From Pogostemon cablin (Eukaryota > Streptophyta > Magnoliopsida > Lamiales > Lamiaceae): a stretch of 64,000 bases of DNA. The position numbers and the translations under genes were made by a program. Position 1 is the stretch's first letter; the number at the start of each line of letters is the position of its first letter. Location of the stretch: NCBI GenBank assembly GCA_023678885.1, contig CM043005.1, positions 10,716,314 to 10,780,313 on the forward strand, written 5' to 3'. A model generated the notes under the pieces. The model made no database searches. It was not told the DNA's origin and saw only the letters and a list, made by a program, of their open reading frames with translations. This document shows, in pieces, positions 28,006 to 40,699 of this stretch.

Positions 28006-31000
28006 TTGTCTCGTTACGATCAACATTTCCTTTGTTTCGATGCATATTTCCTTCATTTTAATGCTCATTTTCTCGTTACGATCAGCATTTCCTTCGTTTC
28101 GATGCATATTTACTTCATTTGGATGCTCCATTTCATTCATTTTGATACAGATTTCCTTCTTTTTAAGGCTCGTTTTCTCGTTATTATCAATGTTTCCTTT
28201 GTTCCGATGCATATTTCATTTATTTTGAAGCTCCTTTTCTCATTACGATCAATATTTCCTTTGTTTCGATGCATATTTCCATCATTTTAATGCTCATTTT
28301 CTCGTTACGATCAACATTGCCTTTGTTTCGATGCATATTTCCTTCATTTTGATGCTCCTTTTCTTGTTACGATCAATATTTCATTAGTTTCGATGCATAT
28401 TTCCTTCTTTTTTATGCTTGTTTTCTTGTTATGATCAATATTTCCTTTGTTTCGATGCATATTTCCTTCGTTTTGATTCTCATTTTTCGTTATGATCAAT
28501 ATTTCCTTCGTTTCGATGTATATTTCCTTCATTTTGATGCTCCTTTTCTCATTACGATCAACATTTCATTCGTTTCAATGCAGATTTTCTTCATTTTGAT
28601 TTTGATGCTTTTTTCTCATTACGATCAATATTTTCTTCGTTTCGATGCATATTTCCTTCATTTTGATGCTCATTTTCTCGTTACAATCAACATTACCTAC
28701 GTTTCGATGAATATTTTCTTCGTTTTAATTCTTATTTTCTCCTTTCGATCAATATTACCTATGTTTCGATGCATATTTCCTTCATTTTGATGCTCCTTTT
28801 CTCGTTACAATCAATATTTCATTCGTTTCGATGCATATTTCCATCATTTTGATTTTGATGCTCATTTTCTCGTTACAATCAAGATTTTCTTTGTTTCAAT
28901 GCATATTTCCTTCATTTCGATGTATTTTTTTTCGTTACGATCAGCATTTCCTTCTTTTCGATGCATATTTACTCATTTTGATGCTCTTTTTCTTTTTACG
29001 ATCAACATTTCATTCATTTCGATGCAGATTTCCTTCTTTTTATGCTCGTTTTCTCGTTATGATCAATATTTCCTTCGTTTCGATGCATATTTCCTTCATT
29101 TTGATGCTCCTTTTCTCATTACGATTAATATTTCCTTCGTTTCGATGAATATTTCATTCATTTTGATGCTCCTTTTCTTGTTACGATCAACATATCATTT
29201 GTTTCGATGCAGATTTCCTTCTTTTTGATGCTCGTTTTCTCGTTATGATTAATGTTTCCTTTGTTTCGATGTATATTTCCTTCTTTTTGATGCTCATTTC
29301 TCATTATGATCATGTTTCCTTTATTCCGATGTATATTTCCTTCATTTTGATGCTTCTTTTCTCATTACGATCAACATTTCCTTCGTTTCGATGAATATTT
29401 CCTTCATTTTAATTCTCATTTTCTCGTTACGATCAACACTTCCTTCGTTTTGATGCATATTTCCTTCTTTTTATTGCTCTTTTTCTTGTTACGATCAACA
29501 TTTCATTTGTTTCGATGCAGATTTCCTTCTTTTTTATGCTCGTTTTCTTATAATGTTCCTCATTTTATTCGTTTCGATTCAGATTTCCTTCTTTTTGTTG
29601 CTCATTTTATAGTTAGGATCAATGTTTCCTTTGTTTCGATGCATATTTCCTTCATTTTGATGCTCCTTTTCTCATTACGATCAACATTTCCTTCGTTTCG
29701 ATGCATATTTCCTTCATTTTAATGCTCATTTTCTCGTTACGATCAACATTTTATTCATTTTGATGCAGAATTCCTTCTTCTTGATGCTCGTTTTCTCGTT
29801 ATCATCAATGCTTCCTTTGTTTCGATGCATATATCTTTCATTTTGATGCTCCTTTTATCATTACGATCAATAATTCCTTCGTTTCGATGAATATTTCCTT
29901 CATTTTAATGCTTATTTTCTCATTACGATCAACATTTCCTTCGTTTCGATGCATATTTACTTCATTTTGATGCTCATTTTCTCGTTACAATCAACATTAC
30001 CTATGTTTCAATGCATATTTTCTTCGTTTTAATTCTCATTTTCTCGTTTTGATCAATATTACCTTCGTTTTGATGCATATTTCCTTCATTTTGATGCGTC
30101 TTTTCTCGTTACGATTAACATTTCATTTATTTTGATGCATATTTCCATCATTTTGATTTTGATGATCATTTTCTCATTATGATCAAGATTTCCTTCGTTT
30201 CGATGCATATTTCCTTCATTTTGATGCATTTTTTATCGTTGTGATCAGCATTTCCTTCTTTTCGATGCATATTTACTCATTTTGATGCTTCTTTTCTTTT
30301 TATGATCAACATTTCATTCGTTTCGATGCAGATTTCCTTCTTTTTTATTCTCATTTTCTCGTTACGGTCAAAATTTCCTTTTGTTCGATGCATATTCCTT
30401 TGTTTGATTTTCATTTTTTCGTTACGATCAATATTTCCTTTATTTCGATGCATTTTTATTTTGATGCTCCTTTTCTCGTTACGATCAATATTTCCTTGGT
30501 TTCGACGCATATTTCCTTCATTTTGATGCTGATTTTCTCGTTACGATCAATCTTCCTTCGTTTCGATGCATACTTACTTCATTTTAATGCTCCTTTTCAT
30601 GTTACGATCAACATTTCATTCGTTTCGATGCAGATTTCCTAATTTTTTATGCTCGTTTTCTCGTTATAATCAATATTTCCTTTATTTCGATGCATATTTC
30701 CTTCGTTTTGATTCTTATTTTCTCGTTACGTTCAATATTACCTTCGTATCGATGTATATTTCCTTCATTTTGATGCTCCTTCTCTCGTTACGATCAACAT
30801 TTCCTTTATTTCGATGCATATTTCCTTCATTTTCATGCTCATTTTCTCGTTACATCAGCATTTCCTTCGTTTCGATGCATATTTAGTTCATTTTGATGCT
30901 CCATTTCTTGTTACGATCAACATTTCATTCAGTTCGATGCATATTTCCTTCTCTTTAAGGCTCGTTTTCTTGTTATTATCAATGTTTCTTTTGTTCCGAT

Positions 31001-34000
31001 GCATATTTCATTCATTTTGAAGCTCCTTTTCTCATTATGATCAATATTTCCTTTGTTTCGTTGCATATTTCCTTCATTTTAATTCTAATTTTCACGTTAC
31101 GATCAACATTGCCTTTGTTTCGATGCATATTTCTTTCATTTTGATGCTCCTTTTCTTGTTACGATCAACATTTCATTAGTTTCGATGTAGATTTCCTTCA
31201 TTTTTATGCTCGTTTTCTCGTTATGATCAATATTTCCTTTGTTTCGATGCATATTTCCTTCGTTTTGATTCTCATTTTTTCGTTATGATCAATATTTCCT
31301 TCGTTTCGATGAATATTTCCTTTATTTTGATGCTCCTTTTCTCGTTACGATCAACATTTCATTCGTTTCAATGCAGATTTTCTTCATTTTGATTTTGATG
31401 CTCCTTTTCTCGTTACGATCAACATTTTCTTCGTTTCGATGCATATTTCCTTAATTTTGATGCTTATTTTCTTTTTAAAATCAACATTACCTACGTTTCG
31501 ATGCATATTTTCTTCGTTTTAATTCTTATTTTCTCCTTTCGATCAATATTACCTTTGTTTCGATGCATATTCCTTCATTTTGATGCTCCTTTTCTCGTTA
31601 CAATCAACATTTCATTCGTTTCGATGCATATTTCCATCATTTTGATTTTGATGCTCAATTACTCGTTACGATCAAGATTTCCTTTCTTTCTATGCATATT
31701 TCCTTCATTTCGATGTATTTTTCTCGTTACAATCATCATTTCCTTCTTTTCGATGCATATTTACTCATTTTGATGCTCCTTTTCTTTTTACGATCAACAT
31801 TTCATTCGTTTCGATGCAGATTTCTTTATTTTTTATGCTCGTTTTCTCGTTATGATCAATATTTCCTTCGTTTCGATGCATATTTCAATCATTTTGATGC
31901 TCCTTTTCTCGTTACGATCAATATTTCCTTATTTCGATGAATATTTCCTTCATTTTGATGCTCCTTTTCTTGTTACGATCAACATTTAATTTTTTTCGAT
32001 GTGGATTTCCTTCCTTTTGATGCTCGTTTTCTCGATATAATCAATGTTTCCTATGTTTCGATGTATATTTCTTTCTTTTTGATGCTCATTTTCTCATTAT
32101 GATCATGTTTCCTTTATTTCGATGTACATTTACTTCATTTTGATGCACCTTTTCTCATTATGATCAACATTTCCTTCGTTTCGATGAATATTTCCTTCAT
32201 TTTAATTCTCATTTTCTCATTACGATCAACACTTCCTTCGTTTTGATGCATATTTCCTTCTTTTTAATGCTCCTTTTCTTGTTACGATCAACATTTCATT
32301 TGTTTCGATGCAGATTTCCTTCTTTTTTATGCTCATTTTCTTGTAATGTTCCTCATTTTATTCGTTTCGATTCAGTTTTCCTTCTTTTTGTTGCTCATTT
32401 TCTCGTTAGGATCAATGTTTCCTTTGTTTCGATGCATATTTCCTTCATTTTGATGCCTCATTTTCTCATTACGATCAACATTTTCTTCGTTTCGATGCAT
32501 ATTTCCTTCGTTTTGATTCTCATTTTTTCGTAATGATCAACATTTTATTCGTTTTGATGCAGAATTCCTTCTTCTTGATGCTCGTTTTCTCGTTATCATC
32601 AATGTTTCCTTTGTTTCGATACATATTTCTTTCATTTTGATGCTCCTTTTATCATTACGATCAATATTTCCTTCGTTTCGATGAATATTTCCTTCATTTT
32701 AATGCTCATTTTCTCATTACGATCAACATTTCCTTCGTTTCGATGCATATTTCCTTCATTTTGATGCTCATTTTCTCGTTACAATCAACATTACCTATGT
32801 TTCAATGCATATTTTCTTCGTTTTAATTCTCATTTTCTCGTTTTGATCAATATTACCTTCGTTTTGATGCATATTTCCTTCATTTTGATGCGTCTAACAT
32901 TTCATTCATTTCGATGCATATTTCCATCATTTTGATTTTGATGATCATTTTCTCATTATGATCAAGATTTCCTTCGTTTCGATGCATATTTCCTTCATTT
33001 TGATGCATTTTTTATCGTTATGATCAGCATTTCTTTCTTTTCGATGCATATTTACTCATTTTGATGCTTCTTTTCTTTTTATGATCAATATTTCATTCAT
33101 TTCGATGCAGATTTCCTTCTTTTTTATGCTCATTTTCTCGTTACGGTCAATATTTCCTTTTGTTCGATGCATATTCCTTTGTTTGATTCTCATTTTTTCG
33201 TTACGATCAACATTTCCTTCATTTCGATGCATATTTTATTTTGATGCTCCTTTTCTCATTACGATCAACATTTCCTTGGTTTCGATGCATATTTCCTTTA
33301 TTTTGATGCTGATTTTCTCGTTACGATCAATCTTCCTTCGTTTCGATGCATATTTACTTCATTTTAATGCTCCTTTTCTTGTTACGATCAACATTTCATT
33401 CGTTTCGATGCTGATTTCCTAATTTTTTATGCTCGTTTTCTCGTTATAATCAATATTTCCTTTATTTCGATGCATATTTCCTTCGTTTTGATTCTTATTT
33501 TCTCGTTACGATCAATATTACCTTCGTATCGATGCATATTTCCTTCATTTTGATGCTCCTTCTCTCGTTACGATCAACATTTCCTTTATTTCGATGCATA
33601 TTTCCTTTATTTTCATGCTCATTTTCTCGTTACATCAGCATTTCCATCGTTTCGATGCATATTTACTTCATTTTGATGCTCCATTTCTTGTTACGATCAA
33701 CATTTCATTCATTTCAATGCAGATTTCCTTCTTTTTAAGGCTCATTTTCTCGTTATTATCAATGTTTCCTTTGTTACGATGCATATTTCATTCATTTTGA
33801 AGCTTCTTTTCTCATTACGATCAATATTTCCTTTGTTTCGATGCATATTTCCTTCATTTTAATTCTCATTTTCTCGTTACGATCAACATTTCATTCGTTT
33901 CGATGCATATTTCCATCATTTTGATTTTGATGCTCAATTACTCGTTACGATCAAGATTTCCTTTCTTTCGATGCATATTTCCTTCATTTCGATGTATTTT

Positions 34001-37000
34001 TCTCGTTACGATCAGCATTTCCTTCTTTTCGATGCATATTTACTCATTTTGATGCTCCCTTTCTTTTCATGATCAACATTTCATTCGTTTCGATGCAAAT
34101 TTCCTTCTTTTTTATGCTCGTTTTCTCGTTATGATCAATATTTCCTTTGTTTCGATGCATATTTCAATCATTTTGATGCTCCTTTTCTCGTTACGATCAA
34201 TATTTCTTTAATTTCGATGAATATTTCCTTCATTTTGATGCTCCTTTTCTTGTTACGATCAACATTTAATTTGTTTCGATGCGGATTTCCTTCCTTTTGA
34301 TGCTGGTTTTCTCGTTATAATCAATGTTTCCTTTGTTTCGATGTATATGTCCTTCTTTTTGATGCTCATTTTCTCATTATGATCATATTTCCTTTATTTC
34401 GATGTACATTTACTTCATTTTGATGCACCTTTTCTCATTATGATCAACATTTCCTTCGTTTCGATGAATATTTCCTTCATTTTAATTCTCAATTTCTCGT
34501 TACGATCAACACTTCCTTCGTTTTGATGCATATTTCCTTCTTTTTAATGCTCCTTTTCTTGTTACGATCAACATTTCATTTGTTTCGATGCAGATTTCCT
34601 TCCTTTTTATGCTCATTTTCTTGTAATGTTCCTCATTTTATTCGTTTCGATTCAGATTTCCTTCTTTTTGTTGCTCATTTTCTCGTTAGGATCAATGTTT
34701 CCTTTGTTTCGATGCATATTTCCTTCATTTTGATGCTCCTTTTCTCATTACGGTCAAAATTTTCTTCGTTTCGATGCATATTTCCTTCGTTTTGATTCTC
34801 ATTTTTTCGTTATGATCAACATTTTATTCATTTTGATGCAGAATTCCTTCTTCTTGATGCTCGTTTTCTCGTTATCATCAATGTTTCCTTTGTTTCGATG
34901 CATATTTCTTTCATTTTGATGCTCCATTTATCATTACGATCAATATTTCCTTCGTTTCGATGAATATTTCCTTCATTTTAATGCTCATTTTCTCATTACA
35001 ATCAACATTTCATTCGTTTCGATGCATATTCCTTCATTTTGATGCTCCTTTTCTCGTTACAATCAACATTTCATTCGTTTCGATGCATATTTCCATCATT
35101 TTGATTTTGATGCTCAATTACTCGTTACGATCAAGATTTCCTTTCTTTCTATGCATATTTCCTTCATTTCGATGTATTTTTCTCGTTACAATCATCATTT
35201 CCTTCTTTTCGATGCATATTTACTCATTTTGATGCTCCTTTTCTTTTTACGATCAACATTTCATTCGTTTCGATGCAGATTTCTTTATTTTTTATGCTCG
35301 TTTTCTCGTTATGATCAATATTTCCTTCGTTTCGATGCATATTTCAATCATTTTGATGCTCCTTTTCTCGTTACGATCAATATTTCCTTATTTCGATGAA
35401 TATTTCCTTCATTTTGATGCTCCTTTTCTTGTTACGATCAACATTTAATTTTTTTCGATGTGGATTTCCTTCCTTTTGATGCTCGTTTTCTCGATATAAT
35501 CAATGTTTCCTATGTTTCGATGTATATTTCTTTCTTTTTGATGCTCATTTTCTCATTATGATCATGTTTCCTTTATTTCGATGTACATTTACTTCATTTT
35601 GATGCACCTTTTCTCATTATGATCAACATTTCCTTCGTTTCGATGAATATTTCCTTCATTTTAATTCTCATTTTCTCATTACGATCAACACTTCCTTCGT
35701 TTTGATGCATATTTCCTTCTTTTTAATGCTCCTTTTCTTGTTACGATCAACATTTCATTTGTTTCGATGCAGATTTCCTTCTTTTTTATGCTCATTTTCT
35801 TGTAATGTTCCTCATTTTATTCGTTTCGATTCAGTTTTCCTTCTTTTTGTTGCTCATTTTCTCGTTAGGATCAATGTTTCCTTTGTTTCGATGCATATTT
35901 CCTTCATTTTGATGCCTCATTTTCTCATTACGATCAACATTTTCTTCGTTTCGATGCATATTTCCTTCGTTTTGATTCTCATTTTTTCGTAATGATCAAC
36001 ATTTTATTCGTTTTGATGCAGAATTCCTTCTTCTTGATGCTCGTTTTCTCGTTATCATCAATGTTTCCTTTGTTTCGATACATATTTCTTTCATTTTGAT
36101 GCTCCTTTTATCATTACGATCAATATTTCCTTCGTTTCGATGAATATTTCCTTCATTTTAATGCTCATTTTCTCATTACGATCAACATTTCCTTCGTTTC
36201 GATGCATATTTCCTTCATTTTGATGCTCATTTTCTCGTTACAATCAACATTACCTATGTTTCAATGCATATTTTCTTCGTTTTAATTCTCATTTTCTCGT
36301 TTTGATCAATATTACCTTCGTTTTGATGCATATTTCCTTCATTTTGATGCGTCTAACATTTCATTCATTTCGATGCATATTTCCATCATTTTGATTTTGA
36401 TGATCATTTTCTCATTATGATCAAGATTTCCTTCGTTTCGATGCATATTTCCTTCATTTTGATGCATTTTTTATCGTTATGATCAGCATTTCTTTCTTTT
36501 CGATGCATATTTACTCATTTTGATGCTTCTTTTCTTTTTATGATCAATATTTCATTCATTTCGATGCAGATTTCCTTCTTTTTTATGCTCATTTTCTCGT
36601 TACGGTCAATATTTCCTTTTGTTCGATGCATATTCCTTTGTTTGATTCTCATTTTTTCGTTACGATCAACATTTCCTTCATTTCGATGCATATTTTATTT
36701 TGATGCTCCTTTTCTCATTACGATCAACATTTCCTTGGTTTCGATGCATATTTCCTTTATTTTGATGCTGATTTTCTCGTTACGATCAATCTTCCTTCGT
36801 TTCGATGCATATTTACTTCATTTTAATGCTCCTTTTCTTGGTACGATCAACATTTCATTCGTTTCGATGCTGATTTCCTAATTTTTTATGCTCGTTTTCT
36901 CGTTATAATCAATATTTCCTTTATTTCGATGCATATTTCCTTCGTTTTGATTCTTATTTTCTCGTTACGATCAATATTACCTTCGTATCGATGCATATTT

Positions 37001-38654
37001 CCTTCATTTTGATGCTCCTTCTCTCGTTACGATCAACATTTCCTTTATTTCGATGCATATTTCCTTTATTTTCATGCTCATTTTCTCGTTACATCAGCAT
37101 TTCCATCGTTTCGATGCATATTTACTTCATTTTGATGCTCCATTTCTTGTTACGATCAACATTTCATTCATTTCAATGCAGATTTCCTTCTTTTTAAGGC
37201 TCATTTTCTCGTTATTATCAATGTTTCCTTTGTTACGATGCATATTTCATTCATTTTGAAGCTTCTTTTCTCATTACGATCAATATTTCCTTTGTTTCGA
37301 TGCATATTTCCTTCATTTTAATTCTCATTTTCTCGTTACGATCAACATTTCATTCGTTTCGATGCATATTTCCATCATTTTGATTTTGATGCTCAATTAC
37401 TCGTTACGATCAAGATTTCCTTTCTTTCGATGCATATTTCCTTCATTTCGATGTATTTTTCTCGTTACGATCAGCATTTCCTTCTTTTCGATGCATATTT
37501 ACTCATTTTGATGCTCCCTTTCTTTTCATGATCAACATTTCATTCGTTTCGATGCAAATTTCCTTCTTTTTTATGCTCGTTTTCTCGTTATGATCAATAT
37601 TTCCTTTGTTTCGATGCATATTTCAATCATTTTGATGCTCCTTTTCTCGTTACGATCAATATTTCTTTAATTTCGATGAATATTTCCTTCATTTTGATGC
37701 TCCTTTTCTTGTTACGATCAACATTTAATTTGTTTCGATGCGGATTTCCTTCCTTTTGATGCTGGTTTTCTCGTTATAATCAATGTTTCCTTTGTTTCGA
37801 TGTATATGTCCTTCTTTTTGATGCTCATTTTCTCATTATGATCATATTTCCTTTATTTCGATGTACATTTACTTCATTTTGATGCACCTTTTCTCATTAT
37901 GATCAACATTTCCTTCGTTTCGATGAATATTTCCTTCATTTTAATTCTCAATTTCTCGTTACGATCAACACTTCCTTCGTTTTGATGCATATTTCCTTCT
38001 TTTTAATGCTCCTTTTCTTGTTACGATCAACATTTCATTTGTTTCGATGCAGATTTCCTTCCTTTTTATGCTCATTTTCTTGTAATGTTCCTCATTTTAT
38101 TCGTTTCGATTCAGATTTCCTTCTTTTTGTTGCTCATTTTCTCGTTAGGATCAATGTTTCCTTTGTTTCGATGCATATTTCCTTCATTTTGATGCTCCTT
38201 TTCTCATTACGGTCAAAATTTTCTTCGTTTCGATGCATATTTCCTTCGTTTTGATTCTCATTTTTTCGTTATGATCAACATTTTATTCATTTTGATGCAG
38301 AATTCCTTCTTCTTGATGCTCGTTTTCTCGTTATCATCAATGTTTCCTTTGTTTCGATGCATATTTCTTTCATTTTGATGCTCCATTTATCATTACGATC
38401 AATATTTCCTTCGTTTCGATGAATATTTCCTTCATTTTAATGCTCATTTTCTCATTACGATCAACATTTCCTTCGTTTCGATGCATATTTCCTTCATTTT
38501 GATGCTCATTTTCTCGTTACAATCAACATTACCTATGTTTCAATGCATATTTTCTTCGTTTTAATTCTCATTTTCTCGTTTTGATCAATATTACCTTCGT
38601 TTTGATGCATATTTCCTTCATTTTGATGCGTCTAACACTTCATTCATTTCGATG
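28006..38654 (+). repeat. 2.78-kb HOR family, left of the Athila insertion
   Basis: Private variants recur about every 2,779-2,793 bp: 28,381/31,172, 28,899/31,692, 29,450/32,243 and 30,302/33,081. An anchor with the CGATGCATATTTACTTCATT variant lies at 30,566, 33,346 (interval 2,780) and 36,805 (interval 3,459). The next occurrence is at 47,588, a net interval of 2,279 bp once the Athila element and one TSD are removed. The unit of about 45 monomers contains diagnostic pieces such as TTACATCAGC, TTTTTTATCGTT and CAATCTTCCTTCG. The left limit is approximate because older copies are diverged. Confidence 0.82.
31557..38474 (+). repeat. Near-identical 3,459-bp tandem duplication
   Basis: Copy 1 runs from about 31,557 to 35,015 and copy 2 from about 35,016 to 38,474. 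All anchors I compared are offset by exactly 3,459 bp: 31,692/35,151, 32,243/35,702, 33,081/36,540, 33,594/37,053 and 34,523/37,982. In the lines I compared I found one substitution, T at 33,382 against G at 36,841. The junction near 35,015 is in monomer register. The duplicated block is made of two incomplete HOR pieces of about 2,279 and 1,180 bp, as shown by the GCTCAATTACTC anchor at 31,652, 33,931 and 35,111. It is the most recent duplication in the window. Confidence 0.9.
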
Positions 38655-38659
38655 CATAT
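38655..38659. repeat. Left target-site duplication CATAT
   Basis: CATAT precedes the TGATGAG end of the element and recurs at 47,159-47,163. The empty sites in paralogous HOR copies (for example near 36,376 and 32,917) have a single CATAT inside GATGCATATTTCCATC. Confidence 0.93.
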
Positions 38660-38930
38660 TGATGAGAGTGAAAATAAGCGTGTTTTAGTGTCCAATTTAA
38701 CACCTTTTTGATTGATATTCTTGTCATATATTAGCACAATGGTCTTATATTCATTATATGTGAGAAAAAGGTGCACTTGAGGTGTTTTGTTGTGTTTTTG
38801 GTGGAAAAAGGATGAAAAGAGCCAAGTTTGAGAAAAGGTGCAATTTGTGCAAGAATGCTGATAAACGCACATCCAACTTGTGTAATTATTCTGTATTGAT
38901 GTGGAGCTCTGAACGGGGAGTGTTATACAT

Positions 38931-39190
38931 GGTTGGAAAGCCACTGAAGAGAGGGTCGTTTTGGCATAAAGAACATCCCATTCGGAGTCCGAACGAGGAA
39001 GTTATGAACAAAGTAGTGACGCCGCGCGAGCTGTGCGAACAGAATTGCTGTGCTACTTTCCATGGCCTGTTACATATTCAATTCATGGAGATTTTGTGAT
39101 TTCTTTATATGGATAGAAAGCCAAGGAAGAGAGGATCGCGTAAGCACAAAAATCACTCAATTCGGAGGTCGGATGTGAAAGTTATATGCG
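38931..39190 (+). repeat. Diverged 180-bp-spaced duplication within the LTR
   Basis: Positions 38,931-39,010 and 39,111-39,190 align without gaps at an offset of 180 bp. I count 55 of 80 identical bases. Shared words include AAAGCCA, GAAGAGAGG, ATTCGGAG and GTTAT. It must predate this insertion because the 3' LTR has the same structure (about 45,575-45,834). Confidence 0.7.
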
Positions 39191-39221
39191 AAACGGAGAG
39201 ACTGCGCAAATCCAGTAGTAG

Positions 39222-39280
39222 GGTTCGACCTGTGGTTCGACCTGTGGCAAGTGGTTCGACCTATTTGACGAGGTCGAACC
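39222..39280 (+). repeat. GGTTCGACC motif cluster in 5' LTR
   Basis: Three direct copies of GGTTCGACC (39,222, 39,234, 39,253) are followed by one inverted copy GGTCGAACC (39,272-39,280). The same palindrome-forming motif makes up the repeat region of the gag-protease ORF at 41,795-42,310. The 3' LTR carries the same cluster at 45,867-45,925. Confidence 0.85.
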
Positions 39281-39368
39281 TACATGCGGGAACTTACGTA
39301 TTTTCGAGGCCAAAACGCGTGGGATCACTTGAAAAGCCCATTCCAAGCCCTAGAGACGTGATTACAAG

Positions 39369-39375
39369 TATAAAA
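39369..39375 (+). promoter_or_regulatory. TATA box of the 5' LTR
   Basis: TATAAAA occurs in the context AAGTATAAAAGGAGG, 709 bp into the LTR. It is the best core-promoter match in the LTR and is conserved in the 3' LTR. Transcription of the element would start roughly 30 bp downstream, which would make the upstream part U3 and the rest R/U5. Confidence 0.65.
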
Positions 39376-39446
39376 GGAGGCTCATGCAGTCAAGAAAAAT
39401 GTCACCAATCACCGAGGAGAGGCCACAACCATACAACACCCCACAA

Positions 39447-39465
39447 GGGGGGGGGATCACCCCCC
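39447..39465 (+). other. G-run/C-run hairpin in LTR, just downstream of the predicted start
   Basis: Nine Gs (39,447-39,455), ATCA and six Cs (39,460-39,465) can form a strong hairpin in RNA about 70 bp after the TATA box. The 3' LTR copy has seven Gs, so the run is length-variable. A role in packaging, termination or translation is speculation. Confidence 0.5.
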
Positions 39466-40521
39466 ATCCATCATCCACTTCCTTTCCTCCATCCATCCAT
39501 CACTTTGAAGATTCGTTTGTGGAATCAAGAGGAGAACCAAGAGGAGGATTCAAGATGGAGAAGGGTATGAAGACGCCATATCTGGGGTTTATTCGTTTCC
39601 TAATTTATCTTGTATTTTCCGGACATCCGGGTAAGATATATCCAACACCCATGATTGTTCTTCGAAACATCATGGGCTAGAGCCTTTTTGGTAGATTTAG
39701 GAGTTTGAAGGTTTTATCTAGTTAATTGAACTTTCATGTATACACTCCGAACAACACTACTTGTGGATTTATTTTATATATGATTGTGCTTTCTTAATCC
39801 ATATTCACGGTCGTTTTGTGCATCTTCAATTGGTATATAGAGTCTGAATATATATCTTGGTTGTAGATTGAGTGCGTTCACCGCTGAACAGGATTCCATG
39901 TTATGATTCTAAGTGAGGGGACTCCGAAGCTTCATTAGAACTATCTTATATCAATACTTATTAATTGAATTGAATTCGGGTTAATAAGTAGGATAAAGAG
40001 GATAACTTTATAGTACCTATAAAGGGAGATCATATCGGGTTAGAGTACCAATCCTAGGGGGAAATAATTGATACTGATAGTACCTAGAAAGGGGGGTGAA
40101 ATTATATCTCTTGCTCCGAGGTTATTCACACGAGTTACACGCATGTTTACTTGTGTCTATAGAGTAGATATGCATGGTTTAGTGATGCGTCCATATTCCA
40201 CAAGGCAGAGTCGGACATTGACACATGGAAGGGAAGTTAATGAGTAAAACTGGATTATCCTAGAGCTACCTATTCTCCTACTTGATCCACCTACGTATTC
40301 TTCGAGTGATAGTTTATTTTATTTGTTATTTAATTTAGTATTTTAGTTATAATCAAACATCAAACTCTTATTGCTTTGTCTTAATTAATTTAGATAATAA
40401 TTTAATTGATAATACACCGTCCCTTGGGTTCGATATTCACTTGGTCACCTTTCGAAACTACAATTGATATCCTTCATACTTGGGGATTAATTGTGTGTTG
40501 AGAAAACGCTCATCAAGTTCT

Positions 40522-40539
40522 TGGCGCCGTTGCCGGGGA
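40522..40539 (+). other. Primer binding site (tRNA-Asp type)
   Basis: TGGCGCCGTTGCCGGGGA lies six bases after the 5' LTR end. From family knowledge it is complementary to the 3' end of plant tRNA-Asp, the usual primer of Athila-type elements. It marks the start of minus-strand DNA synthesis. Confidence 0.9.
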
Positions 40540-40699
40540 CGGCTGTAATTATTAATTTTATTATTTCTAGTTTGATTAAGATATTTTTTTTCTTTTATTT
40601 GTGATTATTTATTTCTATCTAACCTTGAATTTTTTCGAGTTACTTGTGCACTAGGAAAAGGAAAGGAAGGAAAAGAAGGAATAACACACTGAGCTAAAC
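40540..40699 (+). other. Untranslated leader between PBS and gag
   Basis: This is a 160-bp AT-rich leader with no ORF. It ends in a purine-rich stretch (GGAAAAGGAAAGGAAGG region, about 40,655-40,680) just before the ATG. The start context AAACATGGCC has A at -3 and G at +4, a favourable plant initiation context. Confidence 0.7.

Larger units (their letters stand above)
20353..38659 (+). repeat. 62-bp satellite array, middle block
   Basis: The same monomer in the same orientation continues on both sides of the solo LTR, so the insertion did not invert or rearrange the array. From 20,353 to about 26,385 it belongs to the 1,821-bp HOR. From about 26.4 to 28 kb the monomers are more heterogeneous, with several short or long variants (for example CCTTCATTTCGACGCATA near 27,660), and I see no clean HOR. 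From about 28 kb the array belongs to the 2.78-kb HOR family. No gene or RNA gene is seen. Confidence 0.96.
38660..40515 (+). repeat. 5' LTR of the Athila-like element, 1,856 bp
   Basis: It starts TGATGAGAGTG and ends AACGCTCATCA. It contains a TATA box at 39,369-39,375, a GGTTCGACC motif cluster at 39,222-39,280, and a G9/C6 hairpin at 39,447-39,465. It also holds an old internal duplication of 80 bp at 180-bp spacing (38,931-39,010 and 39,111-39,190). Against the 3' LTR I count about 33 substitutions, a 1-bp indel (A-run, near 38,770) and a 2-bp indel (G-run). Open frames inside it (38,782-39,099 and 39,109-39,570) have no recognisable domain and I treat them as non-coding. Confidence 0.95.

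Noticed and set aside
28003..28212. Minus-strand frames of 62-77 codons rich in Lys, Glu and Asn (such as those at 2,471-2,671, 28,003-28,212, 30,277-30,510 and 54,904-55,110)
   Set aside because: They are the reverse complement of the same satellite. The charged, coiled-coil-like composition follows from the purine-rich strand.
39109..39570. LTR frames of 153 codons (39,109) and 189 codons (45,754)
   Set aside because: They have no known domain, the two LTR copies differ in frame after the G-run, and the differences look neutral.
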